From Hippophae tibetana (Eukaryota; Streptophyta; Magnoliopsida; Rosales; Elaeagnaceae): a DNA stretch of 64,000 nucleotides. Of the stretch, positions 12,436 through 21,944 are shown piece by piece. The position numbers were made by a program, and so were the translations under genes. The notes beneath the pieces were generated by a model, which was not told the origin of the DNA, did not search any database, and saw only the letters and a list, made by a program, of their open reading frames with translations. Position 1 is the stretch's first letter, and every line of letters starts with the position of its first letter. The DNA lies in contig CM072810.1 in assembly GCA_037013495.1 (NCBI GenBank), forward strand, positions 52,128,843-52,192,842, in the 5' to 3' direction.

Positions 12436-13918
12436 GTGCACGACACAATTCATTCTAAATGACACTCGGAAACAACAAGGAAAGGTTATGCACAACAACG
12501 AACCCAGGGATGGTACTTACCTCGGTTGCATCATTCCGTCTCTTGTAAGCGAACTTCACATCGAACTTGTGCTTTTATGGGACACAAACCTGAGATCATG
12601 TTTTGATACCAAACATAGGAAAATAGCTAATCCTTCCTTCCTAAAGAGTAAGCTTTCAATACGGGATGCTTGAACTGCCACCCTTAATCCCCGTTGAAAG
12701 CTCACAACAAGTCACGAGGATGTTAGCCCCCGTGCACGACACAAGTCATTCTAAATGACACTTGGAAACAACAAAGAAAGGTTACCCACAACAACGAACC
12801 CAGGAATGGTACCTACCTCGGTTTCATCATTCCATCTCCTGTAACCGAACTTCACATCGAACTTGTACTGTTATGGGACACAAACCTGAGATCATGTTTT
12901 GATACCAAACATAGGAAAATAGCTAATCCTTCCTTCCTAAAGCTTAAGCTTTCAATACGGGACGCTTGAACTGTCACCCTTAATCCTCGTTCAAAGCTCA
13001 CAACAAGTCACGAGGATGTTACCCCCCCGTGCACGACACAAGTCATTCTAAATGACACTTGGAAACAACATAGAAAGGTTACCCACAACAACAAACCCAG
13101 GGATGGTACTTACCTCGGTTGCATTATTCCGTCTCTTGTAAGCGAACTTCACCTCGAACTTGTGCTTTTATGGGATACAAATTCGGAGATCATGTTTTGA
13201 TACCAAACATAGGAAAATAGCTAATCCTTCCTTCCTAAAGCTTAAGCTTTCAATACGGGACGCTTGAACTGTCACCCTTAATCCTCATTCAAAGCTCACA
13301 ACAAGTCACGAGGATGTTACCCCCCCGTGCACGACACAAGTCATTCTAAATGACACTCGGAAACAACAAGGAAAGGTTACCCACAACAACGAACCCAGGG
13401 ATGGTACTTACCTCGGTTGCATCATTCCGTCTCTTGTAAGCGAACTTCACATCGAACTTGTGCTTTTATGGGACACAAACCTGAGATCATGTTTTGATAC
13501 CAAACATAGGAAAATAGCTAATAATTCCTTCCTAAAGCTTAAGCTTTCAATACGGGACGCTTGAACGGTCACCCTTAACTTGTTCAAAGCTCACACCAAG
13601 TCATGAGGATATTACCCCCCATGCACGACACAACTCATTCTAAATGACACTTGGAAACAACATAGAAAGGTTACCCACAACAACAAACCCAGGGATGGTT
13701 CTTACCTCGGTTGCATCATTCCGTCTCTTGTAAGCGAACTTCACCTCTAACTTGTGATTTTATGGGATACAAATCGGAGATCATGTTTTGATACCAAAGA
13801 TAGGAAAAATAGCGAATCCTTCCTTCCTAAAGCTTAAGCTTCCCATACGGGACGCTTGAACTGTCACCCTTAATCCTCGTTCAAAGCTCACAACAAGTCA
13901 CGAGGATGTTACCCCCCC
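12436..13918 (+). repeat. 5-monomer block, copy 2 of a pair offset 2,079 bp
   Basis: Matches 10357-11839 unit for unit, including the 294-bp monomer (13327-13620). Small differences include AAAGAGTAAGC near 12,645 and GTTAGCCCC near 12,723. After 13919 the match ends and an F-E module begins. Confidence 0.88.
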
Positions 13919-15700
13919 GTGCACGACACAAGTCATTCTAAATGACACTTGGAAACAACAAGGAAAGGTTACCCACAACAACGAACCCAGGGATGGTACT
14001 TACCTCGGTTGCATCATTCCGTCTCTTGTAAGCGAACTTTACCTCGAACTTGTGCTTTTATGGGACACAAACCTGAGATCATGTTTTGATTCCAAACATA
14101 GGAAAATAGCTAATCCTTCCTTCCAAAAGCTTAAGCTTTCAATACGGGACGCTTGAACTGTCACCCTTAATCCTCGTTCAAAACTCACACCAAGTCACGA
14201 GGATGTTACCCCCCATGCACGACACAAGTCATTCTAAATGACACTTGGAAACAACATAGAAAGGTTACCCACAACAACGAACCTAGGGATGGTTCTTACC
14301 TCTGTTGCATCATTCCGTCTCTTGTAAGCGAATTTCACCTCTAACTTGTGCTTTTATGGGATACAAATCGGAGATCATATTTTGATACCAAACATAGGAA
14401 AATAGTTAATCCTTCCTTCCTAAAGCTTAAGCTTTCAATACGGGACGCATGAACTGTCACCCTTAATCCTCGTTCAAAGCTCACAACAAGTCACGAGGAT
14501 GTTACCCCCCCGTCCACGACACAAGTCATTCTAAATGACACTCGGAAACAACAAGGAAAGGTTACCCACAACAACGAACCCAGGGATGGTACTTACCTCG
14601 GTTGCATCATTCCGTCTCTTGTAAGCAAACTTCACCTCTAAGTTGTGCTTTTATGGGATACAAATCGGAGATCATGTTTTGATACCAAACATTGGAAAAT
14701 AGCTAATCCTTCCTTCCTAAAGCTTAAGCTTTCAATACGGGACCCTTGAACTGTCACCCTTAATCCTCGTTCAAAGCTCACAACAAGTCACGAGGATGTT
14801 ACCCCCCCGTGCACGACCCAAGTCATTCTAAATGACACTTGGAAACAACAAGGAAAGGTTACCCACAACAACAAACCCAGGGATGGATACTTACCTCGGT
14901 TGCATCATTCCATCTCTTGTATGCGAACTTCACCTCGAACTTGTGCTTTTATGGGATACAAATTCGGAGATCATGTTTTGATAACAAATATAGGAAAAAT
15001 AGCTAATCCTTCCTTCCTAAAGCTTAAGCTTCCCATACGGGACGCTTGAACTGTCACCCTTAATCCTCGTTCAAAGCTCACAACAAGTCACGAGGATGTT
15101 ACCCCCCCGTGCACGACACAAGTCATTCTAAATGACACTTGGAAACAACAAGGTGAGGTTAACCACAACAACGAACCCAGGGATGGTACCTACCTCGATT
15201 GCATCATTCTGTCTCTTGTAAGCGAAATTTACCTCGAACTTGTGCTTTTATGGGACACAAACCTGAGATCATGTTTTGATACCAAACATATGAAAATAGC
15301 TAATCCTTCCTTCCAAAAGCTTAAGCTTTCAATACGGGACGCTTGAACTGTCACCCTTAATCCTCGTTCAAACCTCACACCAAGTCACGAGGATGTTACC
15401 CCCCATGCACGACACAAGTCATTCTAAATGACACTTGAAAACAACATAGAAAGGTTACCCACAACAACGAACCCAGGGATGGTTCTTACCTCGGTAGCAT
15501 CATTCCGTCTCTTGTAAGTGAATTTCACCTCTAACTTGTGCTTTTATGGGATACAAATCGGAGATCATATTTTGATACCAAACATAGGAAAATAGTTAAT
15601 CCTTCCTTCCTAAAGCGTAAGCTTTAAATACGGGACGCTTGAACTGTCACCCTTAATCCTCGTTCAAAGCTCACAACAAGTCACAAGGATGTTACCCCCC
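13919..15700 (+). repeat. Two F-E modules separated by two other monomers
   Basis: F-E pairs occupy 13919-14511 and 15109-15700. Between them, 14512-14808 and 14809-15108 are variants with CTCTAAGTTG and with GATGGATACTT plus AACAAATATAGG, resembling units at 0.5-1.1 kb. The stretch is therefore a relative of the first ~2 kb of the window, lying ahead of the 22-monomer repeat. Confidence 0.75.
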
Positions 15701-16294
15701 GTGCACGACACAAGTCATTCTAAATGACACTTGGAAACAACAAAGAAAGGTTACCCACAACAACGAACCCAGGAATGGTACCTACCTCGGTTTCATCATT
15801 CCATCTCCTGTAAGCGAACTTCACCTCGAACTTGTGCTTTTATGGGACACAAATTCGGAGATCATGTTTTGATACCAAACATAGGAAAATAGCTAATCCT
15901 TCCTTCCTAAAGCTTAAGCTTTCAATACGGGACGCTTGAACTGTCACCCTTAATCCTCGTTCAAAGCTCACAACAAGTCACGAGGATGTTACCCCCCCGT
16001 GCACGACACAAGTCATTCTAAATGACACTCGGAAACAACAAGGAAAGGTTATGCACAACAACGAACCCAGGGATGGTACTTACCTCGGTTGCATCATTCC
16101 GTCTCTTGTAAGCGAACTTCACATCGAACTTGTGCTTTTATGGGACACAAACCTGAGATCATGTTTTGATACCAAACATAGGAAAATAGCTAATCCTTCC
16201 TTCCTAAAGCGTAAGCTTTAAATACGGGACGCTTGAACTGTCACCCTTAATCCTCGTTCAAAGCTCACAACAAGTCACAAGGATGTTACCCCCC

Positions 16295-16591
16295 GTGCAC
16301 GACACAAGTCATTCTAAATGACACTTGGAAACAACAAAGAAAGGTTACCCACAACAACGAACCCAGGAATGGTACCTACCTCGGTTTCATCATTCCATCT
16401 CCTGTAAGCGAACTTCACATCGAACTTGTGCTTTTATGGGACACAAACCTGAGATCATGTTTTGATACCAAACATAGGAAAATAGCTAATCCTTCCTTCC
16501 TAAAGCTTAAGCTTTCAATACGGGACGCTTGAACTGTCACCCTTAATCCTCGTTCAAAGCTCACAACAAGTCACGAGGATGTTACCCCCCC
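16295..16591 (+). repeat. Representative class C monomer (297 bp)
   Basis: Diagnostic sites: ACTTGGAAACAACAAAG linker, CCCAGGAATGGTACCTACC, GGTTTCATCATTCCATC, TCCTGTAAGC, CACATCGAAC, CCTGAG, GCTTAAGC and CTGTCACCC. The GGTACC hexamer is created here by one T-to-C change relative to other classes. C usually follows B and precedes D in the core. A C variant combining CACCTCGAAC with GACACAAATTCGGAG occurs at 15701-15998, 20455-20753 and 22241-22537. Confidence 0.9.
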
Positions 16592-16888
16592 GTGCACGAC
16601 ACAATTCATTCTAAATGACACTCGGAAATAACAAGGAAAGGTTATGCACAACAACGAACCCAGGGATGGTACTTACCTCGGTTGCATCATTCCGTCTCTT
16701 GTAAGCGAACTTCACATCGAACTTGTGCTTTTATGGGACACAAACCTGAGATCATGTTTTGATACCAAACATAGGAAAATAGCTAATCCTTCCTTCCTAA
16801 AGCGTAAGCTTTCAATACGGGACGCTTGAACTGCCACCCTTAATCCCCGTTCAAAGCTCACAACAAGTCACGAGGATGTTACCCCCCC
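16592..16888 (+). repeat. Representative class B monomer (usually 296 bp)
   Basis: Diagnostic sites: CAAGG linker, often TTATGCAC in place of TTACCCAC, CACATCGAAC, GACACAAACCTGAG, GCGTAAGC, CTGCCACCC and CCCCGTTC. This example has 7 C and is 297 bp; most have 6 C and are 296 bp. The ACC-to-ATG change gives many B units a 61-codon open frame. GCGTAAGC breaks the 14-bp palindrome present in A, C and D. Subtypes have GCGTGAGC (26997 and 29674 units), CTTCCACCC (40962 unit onward) or CCTTATTAAAG (49277 unit onward). Confidence 0.9.
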
Positions 16889-16901
16889 GTGCACGACACA
16901 A

Positions 16902-16916
16902 GTCATTCTAAATGAC
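16902..16916. repeat. Dyad GTCATT-CTA-AATGAC (example), kept in nearly all monomers
   Basis: A 6-bp inverted repeat with a 3-bp spacer, 13 bp into the monomer. In units with the ACTTGG linker the arms extend imperfectly: CAAGTCATT pairs with AATGAC-(AC)-TTG. The neighbouring CGTGCACG at 16888-16895 is an 8-bp palindrome, so two symmetric elements lie within 30 bp. Function unknown; a protein-binding site or a simple structural relic are both possible. Confidence 0.8.
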
Positions 16917-16967
16917 ACTCGGAAACAACAAGGAAAGGTTACCCACAACAACGAACCCAGGGATGGT

Positions 16968-16976
16968 ACTTACCTC
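16968..16976 (-). other. Consensus-like 5' splice-donor sequence on the minus strand (example)
   Basis: The plus-strand ACTTACCTC reads GAG|GTAAGT on the minus strand, a near-perfect match to the eukaryotic MAG|GTRAGT donor consensus. It occurs in most A, B and D monomers. C units read GAG|GTAGGT. I saw no good matching acceptor within the monomer, so there is no evidence of real splicing. Confidence 0.4.
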
Positions 16977-17096
16977 GGTTGCATCATTCCGTCTCTTGTA
17001 AGCGAACTTCACCTCGAACTTGTGCTTTTATGGGATACAAATTCGGAGATCATGTTTTGATACCAAACATAGGAAAATAGCTAATCCTTCCTTCCT

Positions 17097-17110
17097 AAAG
17101 CTTAAGCTTT
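17097..17110. repeat. 14-bp perfect palindrome AAAGCTTAAGCTTT (example)
   Basis: The sequence equals its own reverse complement, and it contains two HindIII hexamers around an AflII hexamer. It is present in most A, C, D, E and F monomers. In class B a single change (GCGTAAGC) breaks the symmetry. Similar positions in other units lie about 208-222 bp after GTGCAC. Confidence 0.9.
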
Positions 17111-19265
17111 CAATACGGGACGCTTGAACTGTCACCCTTAATCCTCGTTCAAAGCTCACAACAAGTCACGAGGATGTTACCCCCCCGTGCACGACACAAG
17201 TCATTCTAAATGACACTCGGAAACAACAAGGAAAGGTTATGCACAACAACGAACCCAGGGATGGTACTTACCTCGGTTGCATCATTCCGTCTCTTGTAAG
17301 CGAACTTCACATCGAACTTGTGCTTTTATGGGACACAAACCTGAGATCATGTTTTGATACCAAACATAGGAAAATAGCTAATCCTTCCTTCCTAAAGCGT
17401 AAGCTTTAAATACGGGACGCTTGAACTGTCACCCTTAATCCTCGTTCAAAGCTCACAACAAGTCACAAGGATGTTACCCCCCGTGCACGACACAAGTCAT
17501 TCTAAATGACACTTGGAAACAACAAAGAAAGGTTACCCACAACAACGAACCCAGGAATGGTACCTACCTCGGTTTCATCATTCCATCTCCTGTAAGCGAA
17601 CTTCACATCGAACTTGTGCTTTTATGGGACACAAACCTGAGATCATGTTTTGATACCAAACATAGGAAAATAGCTAATCCTTCCTTCCTAAAGCTTAAGC
17701 TTTCAATACGGGACGCTTGAACTGTCACCCTTAATCCCCGTTCAAAGCTCACAACAAGTCACGAGGATGTTACCCCCCCGTGCACGACACAATTCATTCT
17801 AAATGACACTCGGAAACAACAAGGAAAGGTTATGCACAACAACGAACCCAGGGATGGTACTTACCTCGGTTGCATCATTCCGTCTCTTGTAAGCGAACTT
17901 CACATCGAACTTGTGCTTTTATGGGACACAAACCTGAGATCATGTTTTGATACCAAACATAGGAAAATAGCTAATCCTTCCTTCCTAAAGCGTAAGCTTT
18001 CAATACGGGACGCTTGAACTGCCACCCTTAATCCCCGTTCAAAGCTCACAACAAGTCACGAGGATGTTACCCCCCGTGCACGACACAAGTCATTCTAAAT
18101 GACACTCGGAAACAACAAGGAAAGGTTACCCACAACAACGAACCCAGGGATGGTACTTACCTCGGTTGCATCATTCCGTCTCTTGTAAGCGAACTTCACC
18201 TCGAACTTGTGCTTTTATGGGATACAAATTCGGAGATCATGTTTTGATACCAAACATAGGAAAATAGCTAATCCTTCCTTCCTAAAGCTTAAGCTTTCAA
18301 TACGGGACGCTTGAACTGTCACCCTTAATCCTCGTTCAAAGCTCACAACAAGTCACGAGGATGTTACCCCCCCGTGCACGACACAAGTCATTCTAAATGA
18401 CACTCGGAAACAACAAGGAAAGGTTACCCACAACAACGAACCCAGGGATGGTACTTACCTCGGTTGCATCATTCCGTCTCTTGTAAGCGAACTTCACATC
18501 GAACTTGTGCTTTTATGGGACACAAACCCGAGATCATTTTTTGATACAAAACATAGGAAAATAGCTAATCCTTCCTTCCTAAAGCTTAAGCTTTCAATAC
18601 GGGACGCTTGAACTGTCACCCTTAATCCTCGTTCAAAGCTCACAACAAGTCACGAGGATGTTACCCCCCCGTGCACGACACAAGTCATTCTAAATGACAC
18701 TTGCAAACAACATAGAAAGGTTACCCACAACAACGAACCCAGGGATGGTACCTACCTCGGTTGCATCATTCCATCTCTTGTAAGCGAACTTCACCTCGAA
18801 CTTGTGCTTTTATGGGACACAAATTCGGAGATCATGTTTTGATACCAAACATAGGAAAATAGCTAATCCTTCCTTCCTAAAGCTTAAGCTTTCAATACGG
18901 GACGCTTGAACTGTCACCCTTAATCCTCGTTCAAAGCTCACAACAAGTCACGAGGATGTTACCCCCCGTGCACGACACAAGTCATTCTAAATGACACTTG
19001 GAAACAACAAAGAAAGGTTACCCACAACAACGAACCCAGGAATGGTACCTACCTCGGTTTCATCATTCCATCTCCTGTAAGCGAACTTCACATCGAACTT
19101 GTGCTTTTATGGGACACAAACCTGAGATCATGTTTTGATACCAAACATAGGAAAATAGCTAATCCTTCCTTCCTAAAGCTTAAGCTTTCAATACGGGACG
19201 CTTGAACTGTCACCCTTAATCCTCGTTCAAAGCTCACAACAAGTCACGAGGATGTTACCCCCCCC

Positions 19266-20270
19266 GTGCACGACACAAGTCATTCTAAATGACACTTGGA
19301 AACAACATAGAAAGGTTACCCACAACAACAAACCCAGGGATGGTACTTACCTCGGTTGCATCATTCCGTCTCTTGTAAGCGAACTTCACCTCGAACTTGT
19401 GCTTTTATGGGATACAAATTCGGAGATCATGTTTTGATACCAAACATAGGAAAATAGCTAATCCTTCCTTCCTAAAGCTTAAGCTTTCAATACGGGACGC
19501 TTGAACTGTCACCCTTAATCCTCGTTCAAAGCTCACAACAAGTCACGAGGATGTTACCCCCCGTGCACGACACAAGTCATTCTAAATGACACTTGGAAAC
19601 AACAAAGAAAGGTTACCCATAACAACGAACCCAGGAATGGTACCTACCTCGGTTTCATCATTCCATCTCCTGTAAGCGAACTTCACATCGAACTTGTGCT
19701 TTTATGGGACACAAACCTGAGATCATGTTTTGATACCAAACATAGGAAAATAGCTAATCCTTCCTTCCTAAAGCTTAAGCTTTCAATACGGGACGCTTGA
19801 ACTGTCACCCTTAATCCTCGTTCAAAGCTCACAACAAGTCACGAGGATGTTACCCCCCCCGTGCACGACACAAGTCATTCTAAATGACACTTGGAAACAA
19901 CATAGAAAGGTTACCCACAACAACAAACCCAGGGATGGTACTTACCTCGGTTGCATCATTCCGTCTCTTGTAAGCGAACTTCACCTCGAACTTGTGCTTT
20001 TATGGGATACAAATTCGGAGATCATGTTTTGATACCAAACATAGGAAAATAGCTAATCCTTCCTTCCTAAAGCTTAAGCTTTCAATACGGGACGCTTGAA
20101 CTGTCACCCTTAATCCTCGTTCAAAGCTCACAACAAGTCACGAGGATGTTACCCCCCCGTGCACGACACAATTCATTCTAAATGACACTCGGAAATAACA
20201 AGGAAAGGTTATGCACAACAACGAACCCAGGGATGGTTCTTACCTCGGTAGCATCATTCCGTCTCTTGTA
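19266..20270 (+). repeat. Block of D-C-D plus a chimeric unit, copy 1 (offset 1,488 bp)
   Basis: Units start at 19266, 19563, 19861 and 20159. Each has a counterpart exactly 1,488 bp downstream. The match runs into the fourth unit and ends near 20270, where this copy has GTGAATTTC and the other GCGAACTTC. Runs of 8 or 9 C before GTGCAC are shared. Confidence 0.85.
19861..20158 (+). repeat. Representative class D monomer (298 bp)
   Basis: Diagnostic sites: ACTTGGAAACAACATAG linker, ACAACAAACCCAGGG, CACCTCGAAC, GATACAAATTCGGAG, GCTTAAGC and CTGTCACCC. D typically follows C and is followed by B or A. Some D units begin with CCCCCTCGTGCAC (25807, 28484, 30267, 34131, 48681 and 52844), a one-base change in the C run that marks a lineage. 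Confidence 0.9.
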
Positions 20271-20454
20271 AGTGAATTTCACCTCTAACTTGTGCTTTTA
20301 TGGGATACAAATCGGAGATCATATTTTGATACCAAACATAGGAAAATAGTTAATCCTTCCTTCCTAAAGCGTAAGCTTTAAATACGGGACGCTTGAACTG
20401 TCACCCTTAATCCTCGTTCAAAGCTCACAACAAGTCACAAGGATGTTACCCCCC
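20159..20454 (+). repeat. Chimeric monomer, class B to class E
   Basis: The left part is class B: ATTCATTC, GGAAATAACAAGG and TTATGCAC to about 20217. The right part is class E: GGTTCTTACC, GTAGCATC, GTGAATTTC, ATCATATTTTG, AATAGTTAATCC and GCTTTAAATAC from about 20235. The breakpoint lies in the ~20 bp both classes share. Confidence 0.85.
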
Positions 20455-20753
20455 GTGCACGACACAAGTCATTCTAAATGACACTTGGAAACAACAAAGA
20501 AAGGTTACCCACAACAACGAACCCAGGAATGGTACCTACCTCGGTTTCATCATTCCATCTCCTGTAAGCGAACTTCACCTCGAACTTGTGCTTTTATGGG
20601 ACACAAATTCGGAGATCATGTTTTGATACCAAACATAGGAAAATAGCTAATCCTTCCTTCCTAAAGCTTAAGCTTTCAATACGGGACGCTTGAACTGTCA
20701 CCCTTAATCCTCGTTCAAAGCTCACAACAAGTCACGAGGATGTTACCCCCCCC

Positions 20754-21758
20754 GTGCACGACACAAGTCATTCTAAATGACACTTGGAAACAACATAGAA
20801 AGGTTACCCACAACAACAAACCCAGGGATGGTACTTACCTCGGTTGCATCATTCCGTCTCTTGTAAGCGAACTTCACCTCGAACTTGTGCTTTTATGGGA
20901 TACAAATTCGGAGATCATGTTTTGATACCAAACATAGGAAAATAGCTAATCCTTCCTTCCTAAAGCTTAAGCTTTCAATACGGGACGCTTGAACTGTCAC
21001 CCTTAATCCTCGTTCAAAGCTCACAACAAGTCACGAGGATGTTACCCCCCGTGCACGACACAAGTCATTCTAAATGACACTTGGAAACAACAAAGAAAGG
21101 TTACCCATAACAACGAACCCAGGAATGGTACCTACCTCGGTTTCATCATTCCATCTCCTGTAAGCGAACTTCACATCGAACTTGTGCTTTTATGGGACAC
21201 AAACCTGAGATCATGTTTTGATACCAAACATAGGAAAATAGCTAATCCTTCCTTCCTAAAGCTTAAGCTTTCAATACGGGACGCTTGAACTGTCACCCTT
21301 AATCCTCGTTCAAAGCTCACAACAAGTCACGAGGATGTTACCCCCCCCGTGCACGACACAAGTCATTCTAAATGACACTTGGAAACAACATAGAAAGGTT
21401 ACCCACAACAACAAACCCAGGGATGGTACTTACCTCGGTTGCATCATTCCGTCTCTTGTAAGCGAACTTCACCTCGAACTTGTGCTTTTATGGGATACAA
21501 ATTCGGAGATCATGTTTTGATACCAAACATAGGAAAATAGCTAATCCTTCCTTCCTAAAGCTTAAGCTTTCAATACGGGACGCTTGAACTGTCACCCTTA
21601 ATCCTCGTTCAAAGCTCACAACAAGTCACGAGGATGTTACCCCCCCGTGCACGACACAATTCATTCTAAATGACACTCGGAAATAACAAGGAAAGGTTAT
21701 GCACAACAACGAACCCAGGGATGGTTCTTACCTCGGTAGCATCATTCCGTCTCTTGTA
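20754..21758 (+). repeat. Block of D-C-D plus a chimeric unit, copy 2 (offset 1,488 bp)
   Basis: Counterpart of 19266-20270. The fourth unit (21647-21944) departs from its partner just after CTCTTGTAAG. A third, partial relative is the C-D-B order at 22538-23430. Confidence 0.85.
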
Positions 21759-21944
21759 AGCGAACTTCACCTCGAACTTGTGCTTTTATGGGATACAAAT
21801 TCGGAGATCATGTTTTGATACCAAACATAGGAAAATAGCTAATCCTTCCTTCCTAAAGCTTAAGCTTTCAATACGGGACGCTTGAACTGTCACCCTTAAT
21901 CCTCGTTCAAAGCTCACAACAAGTCACGAGGATGTTACCCCCCC
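21647..21944 (+). repeat. Chimeric monomer with a short class E patch (B-E-A/D)
   Basis: Class B markers run to the TTATGCAC at about 21706. Class E markers (GGTTCTTACC and GTAGCATC) occupy only about 21723-21740. From 21761 the unit is class A/D (GCGAACTTCACCTCGAAC and TTCGGAG). The E patch is therefore at most about 55 bp. Confidence 0.83.

Larger units (their letters stand above)
16889..17186 (+). repeat. Representative class A monomer (298 bp)
   Basis: Diagnostic sites: ACTCGGAAACAACAAGG linker, TTACCCACAACAACGAACCC, CACCTCGAAC, GATACAAATTCGGAG, GCTTAAGC, CTGTCACCC, CCTCGTTC and a 7-C run. Count by eye gives 132 G or C of 298 (44%). A close variant with GTAAGCAAAC in place of GTAAGCGAAC forms a subclass (for example 30863-31160, 48979-49276 and 51953-52250). 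Confidence 0.9.
15405..19562 (+). repeat. Left copy of a 22-monomer-offset repeat
   Basis: Units at 15405-15998 match 21945-22537. Units at 16592-19562 match 23134-26104 at a constant 6,542-bp offset. Private markers shared by both copies are ACTTGAAAAC, GGAAATAAC, CACAAACCCGAGATCATT with GATACAAAACATAGG, and ACTTGCAAAC. The two units in between (15999-16591) do not match their counterparts, although the unit count is kept. Confidence 0.88.

Noticed and set aside
16260-16592. Splice acceptor or polyadenylation signals making the monomer an exon
   Set aside because: No AATAAA on the plus strand in the usual unit and no pyrimidine-rich tract ahead of a CAG on the minus strand near the donor-like site.
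17097-17127. CENP-B-box-like motif around TTTCAATACGGGA
   Set aside because: The CGGG core and one A fit NTTCGNNNNANNCGGGN, but the required TTCG half is absent in the register, and I found no match on the other strand.
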